64,000 nt of DNA from assembly GCA_937902925.1 (NCBI GenBank), contig CALFNN010000103.1, positions 248,001 through 312,000 of the forward strand, read 5' to 3'. Origin of the DNA: an uncultured Opitutaceae bacterium. Its GTDB lineage: Bacteria; Verrucomicrobiota; Verrucomicrobiia; Opitutales; Opitutaceae. The position numbers were made by a program, and so were the translations under genes. The notes under the pieces are model-generated. The model had not been told where the DNA came from. It saw nothing but the letters and a program-made list of their open reading frames with translations, and made no database searches. This document shows, in pieces, positions 51,078 through 59,874 of this stretch (positions are counted from its first letter, which is position 1; every line of letters begins with the position of its first letter).

Positions 51078-52343
51078 TCAGGCCCGGTAAGGCAACGGAT
51101 GGCGGCCGGTCAACGCGGCGACACGGGTCTTCACGCCGGCCAGCGCGGCGAACTCGCCGGGCGTGCCGATGGCGGCGAGCACGGTGTCGATGCAGGCGGC
51201 GATCTCCTCCATCTCGGCCTCGACGAAGCCGCGCGTCGTGACCGCGGGCGTGCCGAGCCGGATGCCGGACGCCTGGAACGGCGAGCGCGTCTCGAACGGG
51301 ACCGTGTTCTTGTTGCAGGTGATGTGGGCGCGATCGAGCGTCTCCTGCGCGACCTTGGCGGTGAGGTCGGGAAACTTCGGACGGAGATCGAGGAGGAAGA
51401 GGTGATTGTCGGTGCCACCGGAGACGATCTTGTAACCACGCGAGAGAAACGCGGCGGCGAGGGCCTGGGAGTTTTTCACGATCTGCTCCGAGTAAGTCTT
51501 GAACTCGGGCTTGAGGCATTCGCCGAAGCACACGGCCTTCGCGGCGATGACGTGCATCAGCGGGCCGCCCTGCGTGCCGGGAAAGACGGCCGAGTCGATG
51601 GCCTTGGCGTGCGCCGCACGGCAGAGGATGAGGCCGCCGCGGGGGCCGCGCAGCGTCTTGTGCGTCGTGGTGGTGACGAAATCGGCGTGCGGCACGGGCG
51701 ACGGATGAACGCCGGCGGCGACGAGGCCCGCGATGTGCGCGATGTCGGCGAAGAGATACGCCCCGACGCTGCGCGCGATCTCGCCCATGCGGGCGAAGTC
51801 GATGACGCGCGAGTAGGCGCTGGCGCCGACGGTGATCATCTTCGGTTTCTCGCGCTGGGCGACGGCGGCGAGTTCGGCGTAGTCGAGCAGACCGGAGTCC
51901 TCGCGGACTCCGTATTGGCAGAAGTTGTAGAGCTTGCCGGAAAAGTTGGCGGGGTTGCCGTGCGTGAGATGGCCGCCGTGGCTGAGGTTCATCCCGAGGA
52001 GCTTGTCGCCGGGCTGCAGCACGGAGGCATAGACGGCGGTGTTGGCCTGGGCACCGGAGTGCGGCTGGACGTTGGCGTGGTCGGCGCCGAAGATTTTTTT
52101 TGCGCGGTCGATGGCGAGCTGCTCGACCTTGTCCACCTGCTCGCAGCCGCCATACCAGCGTTTGCCCGGGTAACCCTCGGCGTATTTGTTGGTGAGCACG
52201 CTGCCCTGCGCCTCGAGGACGGCGGGGTAGGTGAAGTTCTCGGAGGCGATCAGCTCGATGTGATTCTGCTGGCGGGCGAGCTCGGCGGCGATGGCCGCGT
52301 GGATTTCCGGATCGAGAGTCGAGAGGGGCGCGGCGGTGAGCAT
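51078..52343 (-). CDS. glyA: serine hydroxymethyltransferase
   Basis: The 421-residue product has [65 protein letters not shown], the Lys-PLP motif [14 protein letters not shown] and the C-terminal [12 protein letters not shown], all GlyA hallmarks. It converts serine and tetrahydrofolate to glycine and methylene-THF. ATG at 52343 gives the usual length. It is followed by a 129-nt gap, then the hybrid kinase. It is 53 nt from the phosphatase gene. Glycine supply links it with purD upstream. Confidence 0.97.
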   Translation of the reverse strand: MLTAAPLSTLDPEIHAAIAAELARQQNHIELIASENFTYPAVLEAQGSVLTNKYAEGYPGKRWYGGCEQVDKVEQLAIDRAKKIFGADHANVQPHSGAQANTAVYASVLQPGDKLLGMNLSHGGHLTHGNPANFSGKLYNFCQYGVREDSGLLDYAELAAVAQREKPKMITVGASAYSRVIDFARMGEIARSVGAYLFADIAHIAGLVAAGVHPSPVPHADFVTTTTHKTLRGPRGGLILCRAAHAKAIDSAVFPGTQGGPLMHVIAAKAVCFGECLKPEFKTYSEQIVKNSQALAAAFLSRGYKIVSGGTDNHLFLLDLRPKFPDLTAKVAQETLDRAHITCNKNTVPFETRSPFQASGIRLGTPAVTTRGFVEAEMEEIAACIDTVLAAIGTPGEFAALAGVKTRVAALTGRHPLPYRA

Positions 52344-52396
52344 GGGTGGAAAACCCGAACGCACACCCAACGCCGGCCCGACGCAAAGATTTTCGG

Positions 52397-52885
52397 TCAG
52401 CCCGCGGGCACGAGGCGTGTCTTAATGAACTCGAGCAGCGAGGGAATCGCCTCGACGAGCTCGTCGCGGGCGGACTCGTAGACCTTGAGCGGGCCGCCGA
52501 ACGGGTCGCCGATCTCCTTGTCGCCGCGCTGCGGCATGAACTCGCGAAAAAGGTAGAGATGCTGCGGCACGGGCTCGGCCTGGAGCTGGATCATCGCGCG
52601 GTGCGACTCGGTCATGCAGAGCACCAGTTGCGCGCCGTCGAGCATCTGCTGGGTGAGCGGCTGGCTGATGTGCCCGGAGATATCGAGGCCGACTTTCCTC
52701 AGCGCGACCACGGAATTCTCGGAAACGCGATCGCCGCTGCGCGCCGCGACGCCGGCGGACGTGACGCGGAGGGAACGGAGCGGCTCCGGCTGCGCCGCGA
52801 GGGCGTGCTGCAGGAGCGCGGCGGCCATCGGGCTGCGGCAAATGTTGGCCGTGCAAACGGTGACGATAGGGCCGGACGCGGACAT
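52397..52885 (-). CDS. low-molecular-weight protein-tyrosine phosphatase
   Basis: The 162-residue product begins with [18 protein letters not shown], the CX5R phosphate loop (Cys-x5-Arg) of LMW-PTPs, and has [19 protein letters not shown], containing the Asp of the D-P-F/Y motif. Such enzymes dephosphorylate tyrosine kinases that control exopolysaccharide synthesis, or arginine-phosphorylated proteins. ATG at 52885 (MSASGPI) is used; an ATG 12 nt upstream is possible. It sits between glyA and a secreted hypothetical protein. Confidence 0.93.
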   Translation of the reverse strand: MSASGPIVTVCTANICRSPMAAALLQHALAAQPEPLRSLRVTSAGVAARSGDRVSENSVVALRKVGLDISGHISQPLTQQMLDGAQLVLCMTESHRAMIQLQAEPVPQHLYLFREFMPQRGDKEIGDPFGGPLKVYESARDELVEAIPSLLEFIKTRLVPAG

Positions 52886-52946
52886 GGATGAAGGCACGAA
52901 AGGACACGCTTTTACGCGAAAGGCAAAAGCGGATTCGGCGCCGCGG

Positions 52947-53678
52947 TCAGATCTTTTTCAGGGCGAGCAGCGTCCGGTGGAGCTGCACGGCCCGCTGCAG
53001 GACGGCATCGATGGGTGGCGCGGGCAGTTTGAGCTTGGCCGACTTGGCGTCGTCGGGGAGACCGGGCGGCTCGATCGCCGCGATCCGGTCGACCGGCGCG
53101 GCGCGGTTGGGCGGTCCCTCGGCGCTGTCGGCCGGAGCGCTGTCCGGTCCACGATCCCGCGCGAGTTGCGCCTCGTCGTTGCGGGGTTTGTCGACGTTTT
53201 CGACGAGCAGGGAGTCGATGGCGGCCCCGGTCTCGAGCGCGTCGTAGGCGCGGCGCTCGGCGTCGCGGGAAGTCCGGACCGCGATGTCGGGATTGAAACC
53301 GGGGGCCGCCGCGCCGAGGAGGACAACGCTCCCGGCGGAATCGCGGCCGAGGAAGGGCGCGAGCAAGGCATGGCTGGTGTCCGAATTGGCGAGGACGAAG
53401 ACCGGGGCGCGGGGCGTGGCGTTGAATTTCAACCAGGCGGCGAGGGTGGCCGCCGCCGTGGAGTCGCCGTGCACGTAACGCAGATCGAGCACGCTCGGCT
53501 GCTGGCGGCCGGACCCCGCGGCGGGCAGATCCTCCGGCAGCATGTGGACCCGATGATAGAGGAGGCCGCGTCCGAGATCGCGATCGAGTCCACCTGCGGG
53601 AACCGGGATCGGGGCTGCGCCCGGGCTGGAGGCGGCGAATGCGGTGAGGAAAACGAAAAACGAGAAAAGTTCTTTCAT
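52947..53678 (-). CDS. hypothetical secreted protein
   Basis: The 243-residue product has a signal peptide (FFVFLTAFAASSPGAAP, cleavage near 22). The remainder contains GRGLLYHRVHMLPEDLP, PSVLDLRYVHGD, FVLANSDTSHALLAPFLGRDSAGSVVLLGAAAPGF and a charged C-terminal tail; the central part resembles an alpha/beta fold with S41 peptidase-like strand order (LDLRYVHGD...VFVLANSDTS), but no catalytic set is visible. I cannot assign a family. Its ATG overlaps the purD stop by 4 nt (53675-53678), so it is coupled to purD. Confidence 0.75.
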   Translation of the reverse strand: MKELFSFFVFLTAFAASSPGAAPIPVPAGGLDRDLGRGLLYHRVHMLPEDLPAAGSGRQQPSVLDLRYVHGDSTAAATLAAWLKFNATPRAPVFVLANSDTSHALLAPFLGRDSAGSVVLLGAAAPGFNPDIAVRTSRDAERRAYDALETGAAIDSLLVENVDKPRNDEAQLARDRGPDSAPADSAEGPPNRAAPVDRIAAIEPPGLPDDAKSAKLKLPAPPIDAVLQRAVQLHRTLLALKKI

Positions 53679-54967
53679 CGGCGGTGGAGTTCGCGGGCGC
53701 CGATGTCGCGGCGGAAATATTTGCTGGCGCACTGGATTTGGTCGCAGACCGCGTAGGCGCGAGCGGCGGCGGCGCGAAGCGTGGGCGCGAGGGCGGTGAC
53801 GCCGAGCACGCGGCCGCCGTGGGTGACGACCCGACCGGAGGAATTCTTCGCCGTGCCGGCGTGGATGATCGAGACACCCGACGGGAGCGGAGAGGGAAGC
53901 GTGATGGCGTCGCCCTTGGGATAATTTTCCGGGTAGCCCTTCGCCGCGATGACCACGCAGAGCGCATGGTCGGGCTTCACGGCGAGCTGGGTGCCGGCGA
54001 GTTCGCCGCGGGCGGCGGCCCAGAGCACGGCGAGCAGATCGGTGGCGAGGCGCGGGAGCACCACCTGGGTCTCGGGATCGCCGAAGCGGGTGTTGAACTC
54101 GATCACGCTCGGGCCGTCGGGCGTCAGCATCAGTCCGATGAACAGTGTGCCGCGAAAATCGATGCCCGCGGCGGCGATGGCGTCGACGGACGGGCGGACG
54201 ATTTCGCGCTCGATGCGGTCGAGCAACGCGGGCGTGACCACGCCGGCGGGCGAGTAGGCGCCCATGCCGCCGGTGTTCGGGCCGGTGTCGCCCTCGCCGA
54301 TGCGCTTGTGGTCCTGCGAAGTGGGAAGAATCACGTAATCGCGTCCCGACACGACAACCAGGAGGGAGGTTTCCTCGCCGACGAGACAATCCTCGATCAG
54401 GAGCTGCCGGCCGGCGGCGCCGAATTTTTCGCCGGCGAGCATGTCGTGCACCGCGGTCTCCGCCTCGGCCAGCGTCGGCGCGACGACCACGCCCTTGCCC
54501 GCGGCGAGACCGTCGGCCTTGACGACGATGGGCGCGCCGCGCGTTTTCAGATAAGCGAGGGCGGGGGCGACTTCACTGAAAATACCGGCCGCGGCGGTGG
54601 GAATCTTGTTTTTGAGCAGGAGTTGCTTGGTGAAAATCTTCGAGGCCTCGAGGCGGGCGCCGTCGGCCTTCGGGCCGTAAACGGGGATGCCGGCGGCGAG
54701 GAGCCGGTCGGCGAGGCCGAGGGAGAGCGGGACCTCGGGACCGACGACGACGAACTCGATTTTCTCGCGTTGCGCGAGCGCGACGAGACCGGCGATGTCG
54801 TCGGCGGCGACGGGGAAGCACGCGACTTCGTCTGCGATGCCGGCGTTGCCCGGAGCGCAGATGATGCGCGGCCTGGCGGGCGACGCCAGCAGCGCGCGGA
54901 CCAGCGCATGTTCACGGCCGCCGGAACCGACGACGAGGATGGACGAGGGAAGAGTGGTGGGGGGCAC
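53675..54967 (-). CDS. purD: phosphoribosylamine-glycine ligase
   Basis: The 430-residue product starts at GTG 54967 (VPPTTLPSSILVVGSGGREHALVRALL). It has the N-terminal SGGREHAL, ICAPGNAGIAD, FVVVGPEVPLSLGLAD, the ATP-grasp PIVVKADGLAAGKGVVVA, QDHKRIGEGDTGPNTGGMGAYSP and VIEFNTRFGDPETQVVLPRL. It makes glycinamide ribonucleotide in purine synthesis. Eight nucleotides separate it from the small upstream gene, and it overlaps the following hypothetical gene; the set is one operon. Confidence 0.97.
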   Translation of the reverse strand: MPPTTLPSSILVVGSGGREHALVRALLASPARPRIICAPGNAGIADEVACFPVAADDIAGLVALAQREKIEFVVVGPEVPLSLGLADRLLAAGIPVYGPKADGARLEASKIFTKQLLLKNKIPTAAAGIFSEVAPALAYLKTRGAPIVVKADGLAAGKGVVVAPTLAEAETAVHDMLAGEKFGAAGRQLLIEDCLVGEETSLLVVVSGRDYVILPTSQDHKRIGEGDTGPNTGGMGAYSPAGVVTPALLDRIEREIVRPSVDAIAAAGIDFRGTLFIGLMLTPDGPSVIEFNTRFGDPETQVVLPRLATDLLAVLWAAARGELAGTQLAVKPDHALCVVIAAKGYPENYPKGDAITLPSPLPSGVSIIHAGTAKNSSGRVVTHGGRVLGVTALAPTLRAAAARAYAVCDQIQCASKYFRRDIGARELHRR

Positions 54968-54975
54968 GAGGGAAG

Positions 54976-55221
54976 TCAGTAGCCGCGCGCGGCGACGAGC
55001 ACGTCGCGCCAGTCGGTCTTGGCCATTTTGAGATGCGTGTGAAACTGTCCGAGGTCGCCGTGCGAGAGGTGGAGAATCGCGAAATGCACGCTTTCGGCGT
55101 TGCTGCCGGCGAGCGGAAAATCGGCGTCCGCCAGCCCGGCGCAAACGACGGCGACTTCGGCCGGCGGAAACAATTCCTCCGCCCGCTGGCGCACGTCGGG
55201 AGTCACGGCGACTTTCATCAT
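54976..55221 (-). CDS. small hypothetical protein
   Basis: The 81-residue product (ATGATG at 55216-55221, either start possible) has no recognised domain. It contains FPPAEVAVVCAGLADADFPLAGSNAESVHFAILHLSHGDLGQFHTHLKMAKTDWRDVLVAARGY, a compact alpha/beta-like sequence with a His-rich LSHGDLGQFHTHLKMAKTDWRD segment. It is cytosolic in appearance. It lies 13 nt downstream of the LOG-like gene and 8 nt upstream of purD, so it is part of the same transcript. Conserved-gene status cannot be shown from this window alone. Confidence 0.7.
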   Translation of the reverse strand: MMKVAVTPDVRQRAEELFPPAEVAVVCAGLADADFPLAGSNAESVHFAILHLSHGDLGQFHTHLKMAKTDWRDVLVAARGY

Positions 55222-55234
55222 CCGGAATACGGCG

Positions 55235-57142
55235 TCAGAGCACCTGGAGTTTCTTGCGGTAGAACTCGACGACCTCGTCGGGACTGTCGGTGAAGAGGAT
55301 GTAGTCGGCCATCCAGGCGGGCGCGCGCTTCGTGGCGATCATGTGGCGGACCTGCTTGCGGAGGTCGCCCCAGAATTTGGCGTTGAAGAAAATGTAGGGC
55401 ACGCGCGGACGGATGCCGAGCTTGAGATTGCAGAGCTCGATGCCGATCTCCTCGAGGGTGCCGACGCCGCCGACGTTGAAGATGCAGAAATCCGCCGACT
55501 CGAACCATTTTTGCCGGAAGTGGCGGGACGATTCCTGGAACGTGTTGAAGAAGTCGACGCCGAGCTCGGGCGGCTGGGCCTCGAGCTCGAGGAAGCACGC
55601 GCCGGTGAGCGCGCCTTTCTGGCGGGCCTGGTCGGTGGCGAGGCGCATCACGCCGCCGCCGCCGCCGGTGAGCACGCCGAGGTTGTGGCCGATGAACGTC
55701 GTGAGCTTGTCGACGAGCGACGAGATGCGGTCGGTGTCGGCCTGGTCGAGGCCGACGGCGGAACCGTAGAACGCGAGAATCGTGGACTCCTGGAACTTGC
55801 GTCCCATCTCCTCGCGGACGAAGAAGCCGTGGTCCTTCTTGTAGACGTGGGTGTAGAGCTCCTTCGTGAGCTCGTCGAACCAGTGGACCTGGAGGCCCAT
55901 CGCGTCGAGCATGTCGAGGCGCGCGTGGGCGTTGCTCGAGAGGAAATAGCCGTGGGTGCGGGATGCCTTGCGGAAGACGATCCGCTTGAGCTTCACGTCG
56001 CCGAGGCGCGTCACGAGTTCGATGTGCTCGAGGAGGTCGGGAAAGTAGTCGAGCACGAGCGTGTCGGCGTTGTCCGGGGCGCCGTCGAGCGCCTGGATCA
56101 TCGTGCGGTGGCCGACGGGGCAGGCGTCCTCCTCGAGGACCTTTTTCAGATCCTCGTTGGCGCGGACGAGGACGCAGCGGTTTTCCATCGAGCCGCTCTG
56201 GCCGCGGACGGTGATCTTGGTCTTGGGACGCGCGTCGCCGCTGTCGTGGGCGGGGCGGTCGTCGAGGCAGTGGTAGAGGTCGGTGGCGGTGGCGAGGAGG
56301 CGCTGGCGCTTTTTGGTGAGGGTCTTGAACTCGGGATCCGCGGCGTCAGGCGCGCGGAAAATCTCGACCGAGACGACCGGGTTGACCACGGGCTGGTCGC
56401 CGGTGTTGTAGATCTCGAGCATGATGTTCGTGCCGAAAGTCTTGATCGGGTCGAGCAGCACGGCGCTGGTGTGGATGCCGAAGTTGCCCTCGCCCTGGTT
56501 GAGCACGACAAAGTGCTCCTTGAGATACATCGAGCAGCTGGTGAGGATGCCCGAGCGCGGCGGGATGGTGAGCGGCGAACACTCGTGGCGGACCTGCACC
56601 TGGTCGAGATAGCCGCGGCCAGCGTTGCCGCTGACGATGCGCTCGAAGTTCGCCCGCTGCAGCTTGTGGTTGAGCGTGTAGCTGACGCCGTGCGGGGTGA
56701 GAAACACGCGGCCGAGGCGGTCGATGCTGATGGTGTTGGGCAGCTTGAGCCGGTTTTCCTTGATGGCGTCCCAGATCTCGCCGGTGGTGAGCTTGGCGGT
56801 GGCCGGCGCGTAATACAGGCGGCCGATGGGCGAGCCGACCCGGAGGAGCTTCTTCCAGTAGGGCGCGTTGGGAAAACTGGGGTCGAAGATGAACGCATCG
56901 GCCTCGAGTTCGAGCCGGTTGCCCTCCACGTGCGGGCTGCCATGGGTCAGCATCTCTATGCCAATGCGCGCCATGGAGCTGCGCTCGGAGAACTTGAGGG
57001 AGGCGAGCTGGGATTTGAGGAAATCGAACTCGACCGGATTGCGGGGCCAGAAAGCGAGGGTCAGGGTGACGGTCTGCTCATCCTTGTTCTTAACGGTGAG
57101 GATCTGGCCGTCCTGACTGACCCAGAATTGATCGGCATTCAT
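55235..57142 (-). CDS. two-part protein: possible dUTPase-like segment plus LOG-like nucleotide-binding domain
   Basis: The 635-residue product ends in a LOG-like domain (about 445-635): ILAFYGSAVGL, GVLTGGGGGVMRLATDQAR and FNVGGVGTLEEIGIEL, which corresponds to the PGGxGTxxE motif of LOG/lysine-decarboxylase-like proteins (here VGGVGTLEE). LOG enzymes release cytokinin bases from their 5'-monophosphates or act on other nucleotides. Residues about 190-265 (PPRSGILTSCSMYL, GIHTSAVLLDPIKTFGTNIMLEIYN, PVVNPVVSVEIF) resemble the dCTP deaminase/dUTPase beta-fold: a phosphate-side Ser, a GxxxT then DP and a strand with E. Residues 320-445 are unrecognised. The catalytic order of dUTPases is not fully met, so this is inference. 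It heads the transcript leading to purD and glyA. Confidence 0.8.
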   Translation of the reverse strand: MNADQFWVSQDGQILTVKNKDEQTVTLTLAFWPRNPVEFDFLKSQLASLKFSERSSMARIGIEMLTHGSPHVEGNRLELEADAFIFDPSFPNAPYWKKLLRVGSPIGRLYYAPATAKLTTGEIWDAIKENRLKLPNTISIDRLGRVFLTPHGVSYTLNHKLQRANFERIVSGNAGRGYLDQVQVRHECSPLTIPPRSGILTSCSMYLKEHFVVLNQGEGNFGIHTSAVLLDPIKTFGTNIMLEIYNTGDQPVVNPVVSVEIFRAPDAADPEFKTLTKKRQRLLATATDLYHCLDDRPAHDSGDARPKTKITVRGQSGSMENRCVLVRANEDLKKVLEEDACPVGHRTMIQALDGAPDNADTLVLDYFPDLLEHIELVTRLGDVKLKRIVFRKASRTHGYFLSSNAHARLDMLDAMGLQVHWFDELTKELYTHVYKKDHGFFVREEMGRKFQESTILAFYGSAVGLDQADTDRISSLVDKLTTFIGHNLGVLTGGGGGVMRLATDQARQKGALTGACFLELEAQPPELGVDFFNTFQESSRHFRQKWFESADFCIFNVGGVGTLEEIGIELCNLKLGIRPRVPYIFFNAKFWGDLRKQVRHMIATKRAPAWMADYILFTDSPDEVVEFYRKKLQVL

Positions 57143-57293
57143 GAAGGGAAAGGGTCACGTCATGGCGGATCGCGGGGGCCGACACAAGCGGGGAGTAATT
57201 GGTTGCATTCGGGGCGGGGCGCTGGCAGACCCGGCAACTTTTACGGCACAAAATGCCGTCCACCGTTACTCTCCTCTGTCCTAATCCCAACGC

Positions 57294-58109
57294 ATGAAAC
57301 TTACACACACCCTCACGATTTCCCTGCTTGCGCTCGGCCTCGCCGCGGCGCGTGCGCAGGAAGTCAAATTAAACGTCCCGGGCGAGCCCGCCACGCCGGC
57401 GCCCGCCGGTTCCGCGGCGCCCGCCGCCGCGCCCGCCCCGGCCGCCGTCTATCCCGACGCCCAGCTCGTCGAGGAATTCGGCTGGTTCATGGGCAAGCGC
57501 GTCGGGCTCACCGAGCTCGAATTCAACAAGACCGAGGTCGACGCCTTCCTGAAGGGCATCTCCGCCGCTGCCGCCGGCAAGGACTCGCCCTACGAGTTGG
57601 AAAAGATCGGCCCGGCCATGGACGAGTTCATGCAGAAAAAGCAGGGCGCATATCTGGCCAAGCTGAAGGATCAGAACAACGCGGCGAACACGGCGTTCTT
57701 CGCGAAGCTGAAGGAAAACAAGAACGTGGTCGAGCTGCCGAGCGGCCTGCGCTACGAGATTGTCAAGCCGGGCGACGGCGCCTATCCGAAGCCGACCGAC
57801 ACCGTGAAGGTGCACTACACCGGCACGCTGCTCGACGGCACGGTCTTCGACAGCTCGGTGCAGCGCGGCGAGCCGGCGGAGTTCCCGCTCGACCAGGTGA
57901 TCCCCGGCTGGACCGAGGGCATCCAAAAGATCAACAAGGGCGGCAAGATCAAACTCTACGTCCCGCCGCACCTCGGCTATGGCGACGAGGGCAACCAGAA
58001 GATCCCGCCCGGCTCGACGCTCGTGTTCGATGTCGAGTTGCTCGACGTGCACCCGACCCCGCCCCCGCCGGCGACGCCGCCGCCCGCCGCGGCCCCGGAC
58101 GCGAAGTAA
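57294..58109 (+). CDS. FKBP-type peptidyl-prolyl isomerase (FkpA/Mip-like)
   Basis: The 271-residue product has a signal peptide (ISLLALGLAAARAQE, cleavage near 21), a Pro/Ala-rich linker, an N-terminal dimerisation helix region (about 55-145: ELEFNKTEVDAFLKGI..., IGPAMDEFMQKKQGAYL) and a C-terminal FKBP domain (about 152-255): LPSGLRYEIVKPGDGAYPKPTDTVKVHYTGTLLDGTVFDSS, FPLDQVIPGWTEGIQ, YVPPHLGYGDEG, IPPGSTLVFDVELLDV. All common active-site residues (Y, F, D, F, V, I, W, Y-like) are represented. It folds periplasmic proteins. The C-terminus is Pro/Ala-rich. Its terminator follows at 58138. Confidence 0.96.
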   Translation: MKLTHTLTISLLALGLAAARAQEVKLNVPGEPATPAPAGSAAPAAAPAPAAVYPDAQLVEEFGWFMGKRVGLTELEFNKTEVDAFLKGISAAAAGKDSPYELEKIGPAMDEFMQKKQGAYLAKLKDQNNAANTAFFAKLKENKNVVELPSGLRYEIVKPGDGAYPKPTDTVKVHYTGTLLDGTVFDSSVQRGEPAEFPLDQVIPGWTEGIQKINKGGKIKLYVPPHLGYGDEGNQKIPPGSTLVFDVELLDVHPTPPPPATPPPAAAPDAK

Positions 58110-58137
58110 GCGCCGGATAAAACGATTCCGCCAACGA

Positions 58138-58165
58138 GGCCCGCGAATTACCCGCGGGCCTTTTT
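58138..58165 (+). terminator. Rho-independent terminator of the FKBP gene
   Basis: GGCCCGCG (58138-58145) and CGCGGGCC (58153-58160) form an 8-bp stem with a 7-nt loop, followed by TTTTT (58161-58165). It overlaps the last codons of the convergent threonine aldolase gene. Confidence 0.85.
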
Positions 58166-59248
58166 CTTGCCCGGACGCGGCGTTGGCTTTGGGACGGACG
58201 AGCCGACGGCGGCGCGTGCATCGGCGAGGAAGGCGGCGACATCGGCGTCCCGCGTCGCCCACGAGCACATCAAGCGGTAGCCGTGTTCGCCGACGAATTT
58301 ATAGAAATGCCAGCCGCGCGCCTCGAGCGCCGCGACGACGGCGGGCGGCAGCTCGACGAACACGCCGTTGACCTCGACGGGCGCGACCAGCTTGAACCCC
58401 AGGTCGCGCAGCCCGCCCGCCAGGGCCTGTGCCTGGCGGTTGGCGTGCGCGCCGTGGCGCAGCCACGCGCCATCGCGGAGCACGGCGGACCACTGGGCGC
58501 TGGCGAAGCGCATCTTGGAGGCGAGCTGGCCGGACTGCTTCACGCGGTAGTCGAATTCGCGCGCGAGTTCGCGGTTGAAAAACACCACCGCCTCGGTGGT
58601 GAGGAGGCCGTTCTTGGTGCCGCCGAAGCAGAGCGCGTCCACCCCGGCGCGCCACGTGAGGTCGGCGGGCGAATGACCGGCGGCGCGCGAGGCGGCGGCC
58701 GCGTTGGCGAAGCGGGCGCCGTCGACATGGACGGCGAGGCCGTGCGCATGCGCCCAATCACACAGGGCGCGCAGTTCGCCCGGCGTGTAGACGGTGCCGA
58801 GCTCGGTGGATTGAGTGAGCGAGAGCGCGCGGATCTTGGGAAAGTGCACACCGTGGCCGCGACGCAGCAGTGGCTCGAGATCGGCCGGCCGGAGCTTGGC
58901 GAGCGGTGCGTCGACCGGGAGCACCTTGGCGCCACCCGTGAAGAATTCCGGCGCGCCGCACTCGTCGTTATCCACATGCGACATCGCATGGCACAGGATG
59001 CCGTGATGCCGCTGGCAAAAAGCGCCGAGCACGAGCGCGTTGGCGGCGGTGCCGTTGAACACGAAGAAGACGTCGCAATCGGTCTCGAAGAGATCCGCGA
59101 AGAGTTTTTTCGCCGCGGCCGTGGGCGCGTCGTCGCCATAGCTCGGGAGACAGCCGGCGTTGGCCGCGGCGAGTGCCGCGAGCGCCTCGGGACAGACGCC
59201 GGCGGTGTTGTCGCTCGCGAAGGCGAAATGATCGGGGCGGGCTGTCAT
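58148..59248 (-). CDS. threonine aldolase family PLP enzyme
   Basis: The 366-residue product has the aspartate-aminotransferase fold of low-specificity threonine aldolase: FASDNTAGVCPEAL, YGDDAPTAAAKKLFADLFE, FFVFNGTAANALVLGA, HVDNDECGAPEFF, HVDGARFANAA (PLP Asp/Arg) and FGGTKNGLLTTEAVVFF with the PLP Lys. It cleaves threonine/allo-threonine to glycine and acetaldehyde, or a related beta-hydroxy amino acid. ATG at 59248 gives the family N-terminus. The C-terminus (KPTPRPGKKKARG) is basic. It is divergent from aroK and convergent with the FKBP gene, whose terminator overlaps its stop. Confidence 0.93.
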   Translation of the reverse strand: MTARPDHFAFASDNTAGVCPEALAALAAANAGCLPSYGDDAPTAAAKKLFADLFETDCDVFFVFNGTAANALVLGAFCQRHHGILCHAMSHVDNDECGAPEFFTGGAKVLPVDAPLAKLRPADLEPLLRRGHGVHFPKIRALSLTQSTELGTVYTPGELRALCDWAHAHGLAVHVDGARFANAAAASRAAGHSPADLTWRAGVDALCFGGTKNGLLTTEAVVFFNRELAREFDYRVKQSGQLASKMRFASAQWSAVLRDGAWLRHGAHANRQAQALAGGLRDLGFKLVAPVEVNGVFVELPPAVVAALEARGWHFYKFVGEHGYRLMCSWATRDADVAAFLADARAAVGSSVPKPTPRPGKKKARG

Positions 59249-59304
59249 AAGAATTTTGGTGTTTGGCAAGGCGCGGGGGCCGGCGTTTCGTGAGAGCGCA
59301 CGCG

Positions 59305-59856
59305 ATGAACGCCGCGGACGTCAATCTCTACCTCGTTGGATTCATGGGCACCGGCAAGACCACGGTCGGCCGGACGGTCGCGCACAAGCTCGGTTTCCAG
59401 CTCGTCGACAGCGACCACGAGATCGAGCGCCAGCGCGGCAAAACAATCGCCGACATCTTCGCGCAGGAGGGCGAGCCGGCGTTTCGCGTGATGGAGCGGG
59501 AATTCGTCGAGCGCGGGCATCCGGCCGAGCGCACGGTCGTTTCCTGTGGCGGTGGACTCGTCGTGCAGCCGGGGATGCTGGAGCGGTTGAAGGGCCAGGG
59601 CGTCGTGGTGTGCCTGCATGCGTCGATCGAGACGATCCTGGCGCGGACGGCGCGGCAGCGCAACCGGCCGCTGCTCGCGGTGGACAATCCCGACGAACGC
59701 GTGCGCGAGCTCTACGCGCAACGCGAGGCGATCTACAAGCAGGCGGGCACGGTCATCCTGACGGATGCGCGACCGTTGAACGACATCGTGTCGCATGTGC
59801 TGCGCGCGTGGCGGCGGGACGCGGCGGAGTTTGCGCGCGCCGCGACATCGAGGTGA
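59305..59856 (+). CDS. aroK: shikimate kinase
   Basis: The 183-residue product has NLYLVGFMGTGKTTVGRTVA (Walker A with Gly-Thr-Gly-Lys-Thr-Thr), LVDSDHEIERQRGKTIADIF (Asp-x-Asp for shikimate) and CGGGLVVQPGMLERLK (Gly-Gly-Gly motif), then ARTARQRNRPLLA of the lid. It phosphorylates shikimate for aromatic amino acids. ATG at 59305 begins at the first beta strand; GTG starts upstream give an Arg-rich leader. It is 18 nt before queG. Confidence 0.96.
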   Translation: MNAADVNLYLVGFMGTGKTTVGRTVAHKLGFQLVDSDHEIERQRGKTIADIFAQEGEPAFRVMEREFVERGHPAERTVVSCGGGLVVQPGMLERLKGQGVVVCLHASIETILARTARQRNRPLLAVDNPDERVRELYAQREAIYKQAGTVILTDARPLNDIVSHVLRAWRRDAAEFARAATSR

Positions 59857-59874
59857 TTGTCGAACGGCCCCGCC

